Source: Sabethes cyaneus
Lineage: Eukaryota; Arthropoda; Insecta; Diptera; Culicidae
Reading direction: 5' to 3'
Length of the DNA: 64,000 nucleotides
NCBI RefSeq assembly: GCF_943734655.1
Contig: NC_071354.1
Coordinates: 47,794,044-47,858,043, forward strand
The stretch's first letter is position 1; each line of letters opens with the position of its first letter. Positions 1-11,019 of this stretch are shown here, one piece after another. Under the pieces are notes generated by a model. That model saw nothing but the letters and a program-made list of their open reading frames with translations. It was not told the origin of the DNA and did not search any database. A program made the position numbers and the translations under genes.

Positions 1-18
1 ACTATAAATTTTATTCAC

Positions 19-63
19 GACAGATACATATTTCGCCCACGACTTGCAGGCATCATCAGTGTC
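19..63 (-). ncRNA. hammerhead-ribozyme-like motif of a Penelope-type remnant
   Basis: Read on the minus strand, CTGATGA (59-53) is followed by a short stem-loop (51-35, GCC/GGC core with possible extra G-U pairs), then GAAA (34-31), a palindromic TATGTA, and an ATC cleavage-type triplet (25-23). The flanks 63-60 and 22-19 can pair as stem I (GACA/TGTC). This is the order of a minimal type-I hammerhead. Penelope-like elements are known to carry such ribozymes in their pseudo-LTRs. One extra U lies between CTGATGA and stem II and stem III would be only about 2 bp, so activity is uncertain. No protein-coding Penelope sequence is visible beside it, but a GIY-YIG remnant lies near 42.1 kb. Confidence 0.45.
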
Positions 64-309
64 TGTTTTCGGAATAAACTATAACTTGAAATTGAACTTT
101 GAGCATCGAGGAGTTTAATCGACATTAAACCGTGTTGCAAAATTACAGATCACAGCTTTCAAATACAAAAATTTATTCGATAAATGAAGAAAACAGTTTT
201 CCATCCCAAGTAACAATGGTAGTTATATTACGGGATTTGTCTTATATGGAGGTGAAAATTGCCTTGTACCGAGGTTGTTTTATAATCTTATATCGAGGTA
301 TCTCAGTAA

Positions 310-590
310 AATGCCGGAGATGACTTAGCCGCTTACATATGATAAACGACGCGGTTAGTTCGAGAAAGACATGTATCAAAGTTGTCTACACAAATTGTTT
401 AAAAGGAACACATTTTTATCAGGAACTGACCAAAAGGGTAAGCAACAATTGGTGATAGTTGGGCATAGTTTCGTTATATTGTACTATTTTCTCTAAAGGG
501 GGAGGGTGTACTATACAACATTTAGTGGACACCATTGTAACACGACAACAACTAAAATTGAGCTCATAGGACAAATGAGTGACAATATAT
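310..590 (+). repeat. left arm of a ~280-bp inverted repeat pair
   Basis: This stretch recurs in reverse complement at about 3430-3725. Shared landmarks include CATATGATAAACGACGCGGT (here) against the matching segment near 3680, a run around ATAGTTTCGTTATATTGTA, and the AAAGGGGGAGGGTGTA segment. The arms diverge by perhaps 15-20 percent and are separated by about 2.8 kb of mixed LINE and MITE sequence. It could be two inverted insertions of one element or the arms of an old foldback. Confidence 0.6.
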
Positions 591-810
591 TATGTTGTTT
601 CGGTTTAAGCGCTAATCATGCACTTTTTTCTGAAAATTTAAGGCTTTTGAACCGCTGAACCGAATGCTGAGTTACATTTTAATGAGCTTTTTGGAAAAAC
701 TATGATATAGTGAGCTTTTTGGAAATCTTTACAAAAGTCATTGTATTCTAATGGTACGGCAATGGTAAACGGAAAGAGCGAGGGGTTCCATCGATAATAT
801 CGCATGGGAC

Positions 811-1258
811 CAGGGCCTGGCATCGTCGAAACAAATAAATGAAACTGACTTTCTCTTACCTTCGCTTCATACATGAAGTGACTTGCTTTATTAGTTGAAA
901 TGAACGTTTCAAGCAAGCTTTAGTTGAAGTTGGTTGCTGTTTCAATTGACGACGGCAGAAAGTCAGGCACGATTTGTCGACATTGACAAGGTTAACTTTA
1001 ATATGCGTTGCATTGTAGGAATTGTTACTCAAATTCAATTCATCTGCACTCATAGTTGCTGGCCTTCTTCTGAATATTTGATAGAAAAGTACAAATGAAA
1101 AGTTGAAACCGATAGTCATGACGAAGTGAAACCCGTTTCGCTGACGCTGACTGAACCAAGTTTGAAACTGAAACGGTGCTGCTTCTGTAGAAGCCGAAGC
1201 TTCACTGCTTCATTGTTGAGTGACGCTATGCAATTGAAGGTGCCGTTGTCGGGCCCTG
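811..1258. mobile_element. non-autonomous hAT-type MITE, 448 bp
   Basis: The element starts CAGGGCCTGGCA and ends with GTCGGGCCCTG, giving imperfect terminal inverted repeats of the hAT type (5'-CAGGG). It is flanked by a perfect 8-bp direct repeat CATGGGAC at 803-810 and 1259-1266, the duplication length made by hAT transposases. The inside has no transposase. It sits inside an older LINE fragment, which supplies both flanks. Confidence 0.88.
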
Positions 1259-1266
1259 CATGGGAC

Positions 1267-2060
1267 AAATACAAGGAGCTCTAATGGTACAATTTACCAC
1301 TTATTTGCAAATCATTTCTCCAATGTCTTTAAGACTGACACAGTTGCTTCATGAATAATCGATGATGCTCTCTGAAATGTACCCGAAGGAATACTTGAGA
1401 TGCAATATAGGTTATGGCACTAGTTCTTCAGCATACTTCTATTTTAGGTCAATCATCTGTTTTCCACATTCAGGTGGGAAAAACTATCGCTACCAATACA
1501 AACCTCATTATACGTATGATCGAAGCTACTGGAGACTTTCGTAAATAAGCTTCTATTTCATAAAGTAAAGCGCCATATATCTTGTGACCAGTATGGATTT
1601 TTTTCTAGAACTGTCGACTACCACAAATCTTACAGAGTTCATATCATACTGCAACCAAAACATGGAAAACGGCACTCAAATAGATACTTTTTACACAGAC
1701 CTAGAAGAGGCGGCCTTCGACCGTGGTTTGCTTTTGGCCAAAGTAAAGCGGATGCGTGCGGGGCCGACTTTTGTGGACTGGCTGAGGTCTTTCTGTGAGA
1801 CTGGGCCGCGCACTTTCGAATCAATCTAGTAATTGTTCTAGTATCCCGCAAGGGAGTAATCTTGGACCTTTGCTTTTTCCACTATTCTTCAATGATGCAT
1901 GCGCAGTGATATCTCGTCGATTGGTGCATAACAAAAGAGCAGTGTGCGTAAATGCTCGGTAATTTCTTGCAACCGCATAAAGAGCCTGATTCAGTGGAAC
2001 TACATTATCGATGGCGAATCACTGGATAGAGTCTCTGTCATTAAAGACCTTGGTGTGTCC
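1267..2060 (+). pseudogene. non-LTR retrotransposon reverse transcriptase fragment (Jockey/I type)
   Basis: Degenerate RT reading in shifting plus-strand frames. Visible motifs are STTTNLTEF (about 1615-1645), DTFYTDLEEAAFD (RT block A, 1687-1726), a DWLRSF segment near 1777, and IPQGSNLGPLLF (block B, 1843-1878) followed by FFNDA. Frameshifts and stops break it throughout. The stretch left of 803 (about 690-802) probably belongs to the same element, so the MITE at 811-1258 split it. It is dead. Confidence 0.75.
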
Positions 2061-2984
2061 CCTGGACGAGAAGTTCTCGTCCCGTGAACATAATGGCGAA
2101 GAACAATAAAAATTTGAAATTGATCTTACGAGTCATCAATTTTCGGGAATTTTGGGATCCATAATGCCTACGTGTTCCTTTCTACTCTTTCGTGCGATCC
2201 GTCATTGAAGTAGCAGTTGTGGTGTAGAGCCCTTATACAACATACAATCTACCTCCGCATCAACACCGTTGTTGGTTGTCGAATATGGCCACATTGAAAG
2301 GGTTCTCTTTAGTAGAAAAGGGTGTAGTCGACGAATTGGATTGCCCCGCCATCCTGACTCAAATCAACATCATCAACATCAATCAACCCTCCTACGAAAT
2401 AGAGAGTTTCTTCGACCGGACTTCAAACGCACCGAATATGGCCAGAATGAACCCATTAGTTGTTATGTGTTTTTTCCTTAACGGTGTATACAATCATTTT
2501 GATTTCTATGTTTCGTGTAGTAATTTCAAGCAACAACTGCCTGCTCTCGAGAGCTTTTAGTTAAGTTATTTAGTTAATGTTTTATTCCTGTAAATAACCG
2601 CGCCATATATGAATATATGAACAAATAAATATACGCGAGTAGCGAGTGTTAAAATAGTCGAATAGCCAGAAAAACAAGGTCTCATTATCGTACAGTTCTT
2701 TGAGGAAACAACAATACGACAGAAAAATTTGCACGCTTTAGTTATCTTCGAGAAGCAGGTAAGATAGCCTGTTTGATTACACATGATAAAACTAACTGTC
2801 CGTCCGCGTGCGCCGCCTCGCAACTAATTGAGAGCGAATCGGAGATTCGTAATTTTCTATAATTTTCACGAAAAAAAATTTTTTTTTGTGATAAATCAGA
2901 TTCACTGTAACGTAGATAACCGGAATGTATGACCAAAACGCTGATGGCGCCACTGACATCTGTACATCGTTGTTTCACACATAA

Positions 2985-3094
2985 TCCCAAGTAACATTGA
3001 AGGTTTTATTACTTCTTTATAATGGTTATCGGGACCTAAATTAGCCATAAATGCCGTTATAAGAGTACAATAGAACTGAAATTGTTATTTGGGA
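2985..3094. mobile_element. 110-bp MITE with TCCCAAGTAAC ends
   Basis: Begins TCCCAAGTAACATT and ends AATTGTTATTTGGGA, an imperfect terminal inverted repeat. The same termini are found on the 1.1-kb element at 36407-37544 and as a solitary end near 195. No convincing target duplication is seen. It looks like an internally deleted relative of family A. Confidence 0.6.
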
Positions 3095-3429
3095 TTTCAA
3101 ATAACATGTATGCCAAGTTTTGTCAAGAACTATCCAGGCCTTCCGAATTTAAGGCCGTGCAAATAAGCATAGGAACTTGTCTTATTAAGGCTCATTGAGA
3201 TAATGTTCAAAAGTTAAGAATTGTTAGAACAAAGTCTAAGGGAAAAACTGTTGGTTTTTGGAACCACTCAGAAGCGCGTGCCAAATTTAAAAAAAGACAT
3301 GTCTTAAATGTTCTGAAACGAAAGAAATATGCAAATTGTAAACAAAATTGGGTAAAATGATGAACCAAGTGATGTCTGTCAGCTGTGCTTTGCGTAACTG
3401 TATTTTGGGTCGTTTGTTCTACTATCTTG

Positions 3430-3725
3430 ATTTTAGTTGTTCACGTGCTACAATGTTGTCCACTAAATGTTGCATATTACACCATCCCCCTTTAGATAGA
3501 ATAATACAATATAACGAAACTTTTCCCAACTATCTTCAATTGAATGAAGTTTTTAGAGCGTCTTAGTGTAATAAGTAGATTGAAGTTAAAGAAAATAGCT
3601 CGAATAATTTTCTTTACTTTCAATCTATCTCCAATTGTTTTTTACCATTCTAGTTCTATGGTTTTATCGAACCAACCGTGTCGTTTATCACATGTAAGCA
3701 GCCAAATCCTCTCCTGTACGTTAGT
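3430..3725 (-). repeat. right arm of inverted repeat pair (partner at 310-590)
   Basis: Reverse-complement partner of 310-590, including the AACATTTAGTGGACA segment and the CTAAAGGGGGATGGTGTA block. It has no coding potential of its own. Outside the arms similarity stops quickly on both sides. Confidence 0.6.
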
Positions 3726-3729
3726 GACA

Positions 3730-4660
3730 TCTGTGTTTGGGTAGAAAAAAATCCTACCTTGGTTATATATCCCGAATTGGGGACGTTCTACAATGCTTCA
3801 AATTTATTGTTGGTTTATTTTTAAGACGAAATCCCAAACTAACTGAAGAGAAACAGAACAATGGAAAACTAGCTGGTGCGATTGCTAAGAAACCAAACCT
3901 AATTATTTCTCAGAAATCGAATTCGGAGCAAATAAACCGTACGTACAAGATTTAATTTGGAAGACTCGAACTCTCCTCCGGGCCCCGGCAAAGGTACGAC
4001 GACACACCGGTACACCGGTGTGTTCAAAAATGCATAGAATTTTATATGAAGACATCGAATGAAGTGCGGAATTCACGCTTCTTGGTACGGATGGAACAAT
4101 AATTTCAAATTATTAATAAATTGCCGTATCTTGTTGTGTAGGTATGTGTACCTACTCACTGTGGTAAGGCGGCCGCCTACATTTACGGGAAAAAAGCTTT
4201 TAATGTTATTGAGAAATGAAAGGCACCTTACAAAGACGACCCTTTTTTCCCGGGGTGGGATGGGAGTCGGTTATTGGTGAGAAACCATTCACATTTTACG
4301 ATTATTACTTATTGCGACCTGGCTGGCTAGTACTGCACTACAGCACTAGCTTGACTCTGTACGAAACAGTGCTATTTCGTGATATCCTTGCTTGGTGAAT
4401 AGTGAAGCAACACTTTCCGATGATTAAAATTGCTTTTGTTCTTACGCCAGATTGTGCTCTGCTGGCTGGGCTGGCAGCACTACCGAACTTCGCAACCAGA
4501 CTTTAATTCGCTCGATCATGGGGGAGAATAATGGTAATAACCCACCCAGTACTCCTCAGCGAAGCTTCGCTTTAATTTTCTACGTTGTACGAAATTGTTT
4601 TAAACGTGCCCTTTTCTTCGGCGATATCAATAAGGTCTATTTTCGGGCAGGCTGCGTAAT
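3730..4660. other. no gene seen
   Basis: AT-rich sequence with short open frames only and no recognisable protein motif, tRNA or intact repeat. A short palindromic ACACCGGTACACCGGTGTG lies near 4004-4022. Confidence 0.4.
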
Positions 4661-5330
4661 AATTATCCCGTAAATGGGAGCTTCTGTTGCCGAAAAATAT
4701 TCTAATCAATTCCAACATTTCGTCGTCCCTCAGTTTCGAATGAACCGAAGCGATGCTCTCGCTCCGTCTGTTTGCTTGCCGTACAGAATCGATACCGAGC
4801 TCATCCTAGAATCCGGTAAAAACTCGATATGCTTCGTTCCCCCACTGTCTGCTAGCGCGTTTCCTTCGCCGGGCTGTGCTATAAAGCATGCAGAAGTGGA
4901 CCAGAGCCTCCCCGCCGGAGCACAGCGCGCACCGGTTCGAGCAATAAACGTGAAATATAAGGGTCTCGAAAGCCATTAAAACTTCCCTGACACTGACGGT
5001 GCGTTTGTACACAGGTTTTGCACACATTCCAGAATCGGGTTCCGGTGAAGCCTATTTCGTCGTACCGAGGCCGAAGCCGAGTCCGCGTCGCACTGTTGTT
5101 ATATCCCGGCTCTTATCCGGAGGAGAGCAGCTCGTTCTCGATGCTGCTGGCTTGCTGGCTGGCTGGCTGGTTGGCTGGTGCGCGCTGATCGGTTTGTCGA
5201 TTTATGCCTCGAGTGGGCGTGCATGTGCCACCGTTGTGGCGTAAGACAATTTTCCGGTTGCGTGTCGTCTGAGCAAACACGGAATTCTCCTATCTGCGGT
5301 TGGCTCGCAGTGCACACACAGGCAGGCCAC
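4660..5330. other. GC-elevated, apparently single-copy segment
   Basis: GC content and CpG density are visibly higher than in the surrounding repeats, and no part recurs elsewhere in the window. It contains a (CTGG)n-like run at about 5148-5178. No recognisable protein is encoded on either strand. It may be a regulatory region or noncoding exon of a host gene, but nothing decides this. Confidence 0.3.
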
Positions 5331-5960
5331 AGGCCTGGTTATGTATTTAGATAAATTTACTCCCCAGCGATAGAGTGCAAATGATTTTCTGTGTAACATG
5401 GCAAAATGGTTACATGTTTTCGATAATTTAATCATCGGATTCCTGGGGTTTATTTTTCTAGATCGATACTGAATCCGGTCAATGTCGCACCAGCCGAGAA
5501 TTTCAATAGATTATTCAGCTCGCGTTTACAGTTCCTTTGACTCGAGGCAGACAGACTGTACCTTTGCTTACACCAAAGCTCTTGAAATCTATCCGACAGT
5601 CGCGCTACATCGTGAGTATTCACCACACTTTCAGAGGCATAAGCATTCGTGAGCTGTTTGTTGGGGTATTGCGAAATGCTTTGATAATAATAGCTTTTGC
5701 AACATGCAAAGCTATGACATTCCAACGCATTCAAATGCCAATTAAGTTTAATTATGCGATTAGCGGTCAAGTGCGGAAAACAGTCGACAACGTGTGCAAG
5801 TGATCTTCGCATATTCACGATATAAGCTTCGTTCAAAGAGAAATCGAAATCTAGTATGCTAGTAGGTAACTAATACAGAGTCAATGAACGAACGATTTTA
5901 AAAAAATAATAATATAATACAAATGCGTGAGCTTATAATTTTAAGTTTAAATAAAAATAA
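5330..5960. other. unrecognised sequence
   Basis: A 128-residue open frame on the minus strand (5450-5836) resembles no family I recognise. It has no signal peptide, domain motif or splice context, and its composition is that of intergenic DNA. I see no gene here. Confidence 0.3.
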
Positions 5961-5964
5961 TTCG

Positions 5965-6110
5965 TGAAATACATACGGCATACGGACGTTAGGCATACGT
6001 ACGATAGGCATACGTACGATAGGCATACGGACATTAGGCATAATGGATGTTAGGCATAACGGACGATAGGCATAATGGATGATAGGCATAATGGACTATA
6101 GGCGTAATTT
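5965..6110. repeat. degenerate short tandem repeat, GGCATAATGGA type
   Basis: About eight units of 16-20 bp built from GGCATAC or GGCATAATGGA followed by a variable CGATA or TTA word. A related block in opposite orientation lies at 8555-8800, and looser matches (AGCATAATGCTGC, GGCATTATGTC) lie at 6222-6250. It probably forms the interior of an old MITE. Confidence 0.7.
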
Positions 6111-6959
6111 TAAAAAATATCGCTTTCCTACGAATATGCACTTGAATCAATCATCACAATATAACACACTAGTGCGTCACAATATAATAAGAACCGGAGC
6201 CACCCATTCAACATAAAGTCATTTAGCATAATGCTGCTTGGCATTATGTCGTTTGCCATAGAAACATCTGTTATCACGATAACTGGCAACTCGGGACGCT
6301 GTTCGAAACAATAAGGCCTGCAGTCGTCGAGCACTTTATATAGAATCCATTATACAATTGATTAGTACACCGGTTGGTAGTGAAGTAGTGCATTTAGTTG
6401 ATTGCAGTAATAATTAGAAACTATTTTCAGTTTTCTTTACTTAAAACGAGATTTAAACGTAATTTAGAATAATTATTACACATGAAATTATATACTTAAT
6501 GATTATATATCTAAACAGATTGATTATAAAATCCACATAAGAAAAATAGTTGTTTCGACACACGTGTGTATGGCTCACTGATTTGTAAGTGATTATGTAC
6601 AATTATTCTGCAGATCTACAATTTATTATATTATTTTATAGCTTTGAAGCTTTTCGCTTAAAAATTAAACTGCTATCAAACATCAGTGCCAGCTTTTCTG
6701 TGATCCGAAACAACAACATCCATGAGACCATTTGGCAGTAAAACATACGGCATAACTACATTTTGATAGAATTCCGTGAAAAATGTTTTACGACTCTTCA
6801 CAGACGATTCAAACGAGATGGGCACAAGCCGCAAGGGTTACCAGCGAGCCTTCATCGAAAGGAACGGCCACTGCGGAGGCGCCCCCCCCACAGAGATCTA
6901 GGTCTAGATTTATTCGCTTTTCTAGGTGTACCGACTTTTGTTAGCTTTCCCTACCCCTC

Positions 6960-7130
6960 GCATCGACTCACCGAGTTGGTATCGAATGGTAGAATAACAA
7001 ATAACCGAAATTCAAATGGCCGAACAACTGCCACCGAAGGTCGAAATTGTATTTGGCCGTATTATGAAGGGCAAACCCTTATTTGACCGAATCATAAAAG
7101 GTCGAAACACGAAAGGTCAAGCCCCTACTT
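6960..7130. repeat. degenerate phrase repeats (AAATGGCCGAA / AAAGGTCGAAA)
   Basis: Successive short phrases of the form (A)n-TGGCCGAA, AAGGTCGAAA and TATTTGACCGAA repeat with varied spacing. A comparable block with GTGATTCGG phrases is at 8400-8475. Upstream (6898-6945) is a CTAGGTCTAGATTTATTCGC stretch that is also present at 20310-20335 before a similar phrase block, so the two probably share an element family. Confidence 0.5.
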
Positions 7131-7139
7131 GACTAAACC

Positions 7140-8390
7140 TCATCGCAAACTTTTATTTAGAAAAATATCAAATGAAGGAAAAATAGCAGTTCGTAAAACA
7201 CTGGCACCTTAATCTAAGAACAACAAAACGAACACATTCTGTACCTTATGTTTTATTTTGGTAATTATTTGTAGTACAAACAGTTTCTTTCTCTTAGGCG
7301 CAAATATGTTACGCTCATTTTAATCCATCAAACCCCACACATTTTCTAGCAGAGATAAAAAGCTGGAACTCTCAGGAAAGTTTCGTTTTGGATCAACTAA
7401 GAAAAAACCGCAGAGATGTATTTTTAATTTTGTCCCTATGTCCCGCAACGGTACGCCGAAAAAATGCAAACGTATGGATTTACAGAGTGTGGGGGGTGGT
7501 ATGCACTATATCATTATATATTTAGATAATTGCTGCCTATTGCAGGAAGAACTGCCACTGTCACTTGAATAAGAAGCATTCGAATTCGGACTATAAAACT
7601 GGAATGCACCCTACAGGTTTCCTTCAGTTTAATAAATTTTGCATGACGATAGCCATAGGCATGCGGTACAAACTGAGCATAAAGCAAGTGATGTATTTGC
7701 CATGTTTGGAGACAAAATTTTATAGATAAGTACATCAAATATTTGAACTAGCTCGAAATTTCTTAGAAAAACTCAAATAACTCAGCTCTGGCACGGATGT
7801 TTGAAGCAAAATTTTGCCATAGGCATGCGGCACAAACTGAACATAAAGCCAGTGGCATTATGTTTCTACATCTGACAACCTTTCTTGAATCACCAGACTT
7901 AACTTGAATGTACAATTCTTTTGTTATTAAATTACTGAATTAGTCGCATACAATATTTAATCTGTAAAATAAGTCAATACTGTCTTAACTTTTTAACGCT
8001 TTACAGCATTCTCGTACATGAGATATCACACAAGTGATTAAGTACATATTCAATAATATCAAGATAAAAAACATCTCAGTGAATTATGTGTTGAGAATTC
8101 CTTTTGGTATATCTGGAAGTGATCAAGATCTCCATTTATTTCTCCACATAAAGAGCCTCAATATTGTACGATAAAGGCAAACATTATTTATAATGCAAAC
8201 TTGTCATTAAAATGCTTTTGAGTATCACTAATGGAACTAATTGAAGTCTGAAAATTTCAAAATAAATGTTAGTCAAATATATTCTGCATTGATTTTTGCC
8301 TGGCTTAGAAGCTTAGTATGCTTCCCAGATCACTAGTAGACTTGCACTTAGGCAAAAGCCCTATACCCACCGTTTCAGCAGGTCAACAGT
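7140..8390. other. no gene seen
   Basis: AT-rich, low-complexity intergenic DNA. A phrase near GCCATAGGCATGCGGYACAA occurs at about 7650-7675 and again at 7817-7836, a short internal duplication. No coding motif on either strand. Confidence 0.4.
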
Positions 8391-8554
8391 CGCGAATATT
8401 TTCGATGTGATTCGTCCCTTCGTGATTCGGCCATATGTGTTTCGGTAATTTGTGGGTCATTTGTGTTTCAGTCTCTCGTATGTATACTGACTCATACCAT
8501 ATGCAATACACTTTTAAACTGAGTTGATTAGACCACTTACAAGCTAACGGCAAA

Positions 8555-8800
8555 TTCCCTAACGTCCGTTATGCCTTCCGCACGTCCATTTCCTATCACC
8601 CGTGTAGATCTACCACTATAGATCTAAGTGCAGTAGTCTCGTATCCTATAAAGAAAAACTTTGTCCATCATGCCTACCGTCCATTATGCCTAACACCCAT
8701 TAAGCCTATCGTCCATTATGCCTAACGTCAATTATACCTAACGTATAATGGACTTTAGGAATAATTGACGTCTATTATGCCTATCGTCCGTATGCCTAAT
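8555..8800. repeat. degenerate tandem repeat, TCCATTATGCCTA type
   Basis: Units of the form CGTCCATTATGCCTAA with substitutions, reverse complement of the block at 5965-6110. Around 8735-8775 the array folds back on itself (TTATACCTAACG... followed by ...TTTAGGAATAATTGACG). The pair brackets 2.5 kb of other sequence and may be the two inner arms of one element. Confidence 0.65.
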
Positions 8801-8862
8801 GGGGTACACTGAACACTCATTCCAGCTCAACTAGCAAAACGGTTTCACTCGACTATTTTTAA

Positions 8863-9570
8863 TTGAAGAGAATCCAGCGCAATCTCAAGGTGAAACCAAA
8901 AACGTTCTGGAAGTATGTTAGCGATCAGCGCAAGGAATCGGGCCTTTCATCAACTGTGATCCTCAATGGACAGGTTGCTTCGGAGCCCTACTATGTCTGC
9001 CAGCTCTTTGCCGATAAATTCGCCAGAACCTTTTGCCACAAAATCATCCCGGACGACCAAATCTCCCAAGCTGCTAGCAATGTTCCACTAGTGACTGTGA
9101 ATACTCTGTGTACGCTCAACGTCGACGAAGAAATGATCTCTCGAGCCGCATCAACGTTAAAATCGTCGACTAAATCCGGCCCAGATGGTATTCCTGTTAC
9201 CTGTTAATCCCTCTCCGAATCGTGTTTGGTCTATCAATCACAAGCGGGGTATTTCCGCTTGCATGGAAAACCGCCCAAATGTTCCCTGTGTATAAAAAAA
9301 AGGGATCGGAAAGATGTCAACAACTACCGAGGAATTTTGTCATTGTGTGCCATTTCCAAGTTATTTGAGTTTGTAGTCATGACCCCGCTGCTGTCGCACT
9401 GTAAGCATTACTTGAGTGATGACCAACATGGATTCCTCGCAGGCAGATCAACCACTACGAACCCCCTTTGTCTCACAGCATATGTTGCCGAAAGTCTAGC
9501 GGATTGTGCTCAAACGGATGTAATTTATACTGATTTGTCTGCGGCGTTTGACATTCAAATTCGTGCTTAA
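8863..9570 (+). pseudogene. non-LTR retrotransposon ORF2 fragment (RT N-terminal half)
   Basis: Two adjoining reading frames (8863-9204, then 9226-9570) join across a frameshift. The first holds the linker typical of Jockey/CR1-like ORF2 (KTFWKYVSDQRK, then KSGPDGIP). The second holds DVNNYRGILSLCAISKLFE, DDQHGFLAGRSTTTN and VIYTDLSAAFD, the conserved RT blocks up to the first catalytic aspartates. It stops before the SGVPQGS block, so it is 3'-truncated and inactive. The degenerate copies at 1267-2060 and 27660-28110 belong to similar elements. Confidence 0.85.
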
Positions 9571-9644
9571 AGTTGCAGTTTATAAAACAGGGCGGTTTCC
9601 CTTTTATCAAATTGTCGGAAGGCTCTGGTTAAAACATAGCCCGC

Positions 9645-10300
9645 TAGTAGACCAACCTCGTGTTTTTAGTCTTGACCTTAAAATGCGGCCAAGCATATAT
9701 ATTGATATTTTTTAAAACGGTGGTTCCACAGCTGATGAAGGGACGGCTGGGAAAAATAATGAAAATTTTTTTGGAATGGAGGGGAAAGAGCGGAAAGGTA
9801 AGGGGGGGTGGTATTGGTGGCTACGCTTAACAAGTAGTCGTTGTGACTCCTACCTTTTGTTTAATGCTGGAAGGTGCATGGGTCGAATCCAGCTATAATC
9901 TGAGATTATAACCGGATTCGAACCTACAACACCCGCCAGAGCATTGGACCCATGTACCTTTGAACCACAGAGGCGCTGGACAAAAGGAGACTTAACAACC
10001 CCCTTATTAAGGTAGCGACGTATCTGCTTAGGTTATTTATAGACACAAATTGTGCCTCTTCCTCCGTCTACTATAGAAACCACCGACCGAGAAGTTTAAA
10101 TCTGACTTGTTTTTACTGGCAGGACGACGACACTATGCACCTGTTAACCGTAGCTACCAATAACCCCCCCCTCTCACCTTTCCGCTCTTCACAACCATTC
10201 CAGAAAAATTTCAGTATTTCCCCCTACCGTCCCTTCATAAATTGTAGAACCACCGGTTCAAAAAATATTGATAACCCGCTAGCAGATCCTTCTTCATGTA
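9645..10300. mobile_element. foldback element, ~650 bp, with tRNA-like core
   Basis: The outer ~190 bp on each side are inverted repeats: the left arm with ATGAAGGGACGG and AAGAGCGGAAAGGT pairs with the right arm, which shows the reverse complements near 10225 and 10180. The centre (about 9870-9960) is itself a smaller palindrome with GGTCGAATCCAGCTATAATC and its near mirror GATTATAACCGGATTCGAAC, which look like opposed tRNA B boxes. No protein is encoded. A fragment of the same family with CCTCGTGTTTTTA is near 35710. Confidence 0.65.
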
Positions 10301-10849
10301 AATATGTCAAGAAGGAGCGAATGAGAAATACGAAAACCTTAACGAACTTTAGCGATATAGGGTCTGTTGCTGCATCGTCGTAATCGCCTATTCCCGTCCT
10401 ATCCAACACAAATTATTAAAAATATTTATCATATGCGATCAATCAAAGTGAGCTGAGATCTATTTGAAAGCTTTTTATTCATTAAAGAATTCCTAGCAGC
10501 CAAATTTCCAACGTTTTTTCGTGCGACGAAGAAGAAATTGTCGACTCGTTAATAATCGTTTCAGTTTCCGTCATTCATAAAATGAAAATAACCCACGCAA
10601 CGCATTGTCGTTATTCTGCAGCCAGGAAAACTTGCTCGACCTGCAGAAAATTTTGCAGAATAACATTTGTCATGCCATCCTACACAAATAGCGCTAGCTT
10701 CGTAAACATTATTGTGATTTTTAGTTCGGACGATGAAAAATTTTGACGAACGGATTTCAAAACGGTACGACGAATTTAAGATATAAAGTCAGTTGCGTAA
10801 TTTCAATAAAATGCTTTAATAATCGCTTTTTAAAGAATTCAAAGGGCAC

Positions 10850-11010
10850 GGATCGGAAGGTCAGTGTGTTTGAGTCAAATCAGCAGCAGAACTTTTGGAG
10901 TATTCTTTAAATCCACCTAAGAAATGATGAAAATTAGAGTGGCTTTCCTTACTACGACGGGAATTAGAAATAAACCCTACGTACATATTTACATCGTTTT
11001 CGCATCGCAA
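10850..11010 (+). repeat. dispersed repeat copy (second copy at 54060-54210)
   Basis: About 130 bp, with AGAACTTTTGGAGT and CTTACTACGACGGGAATT, closely match 54060-54210 in the same orientation. No coding content. Probably a fragment of an unclassified repeat. Confidence 0.65.
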
Positions 11011-11019
11011 CTCTCAATG

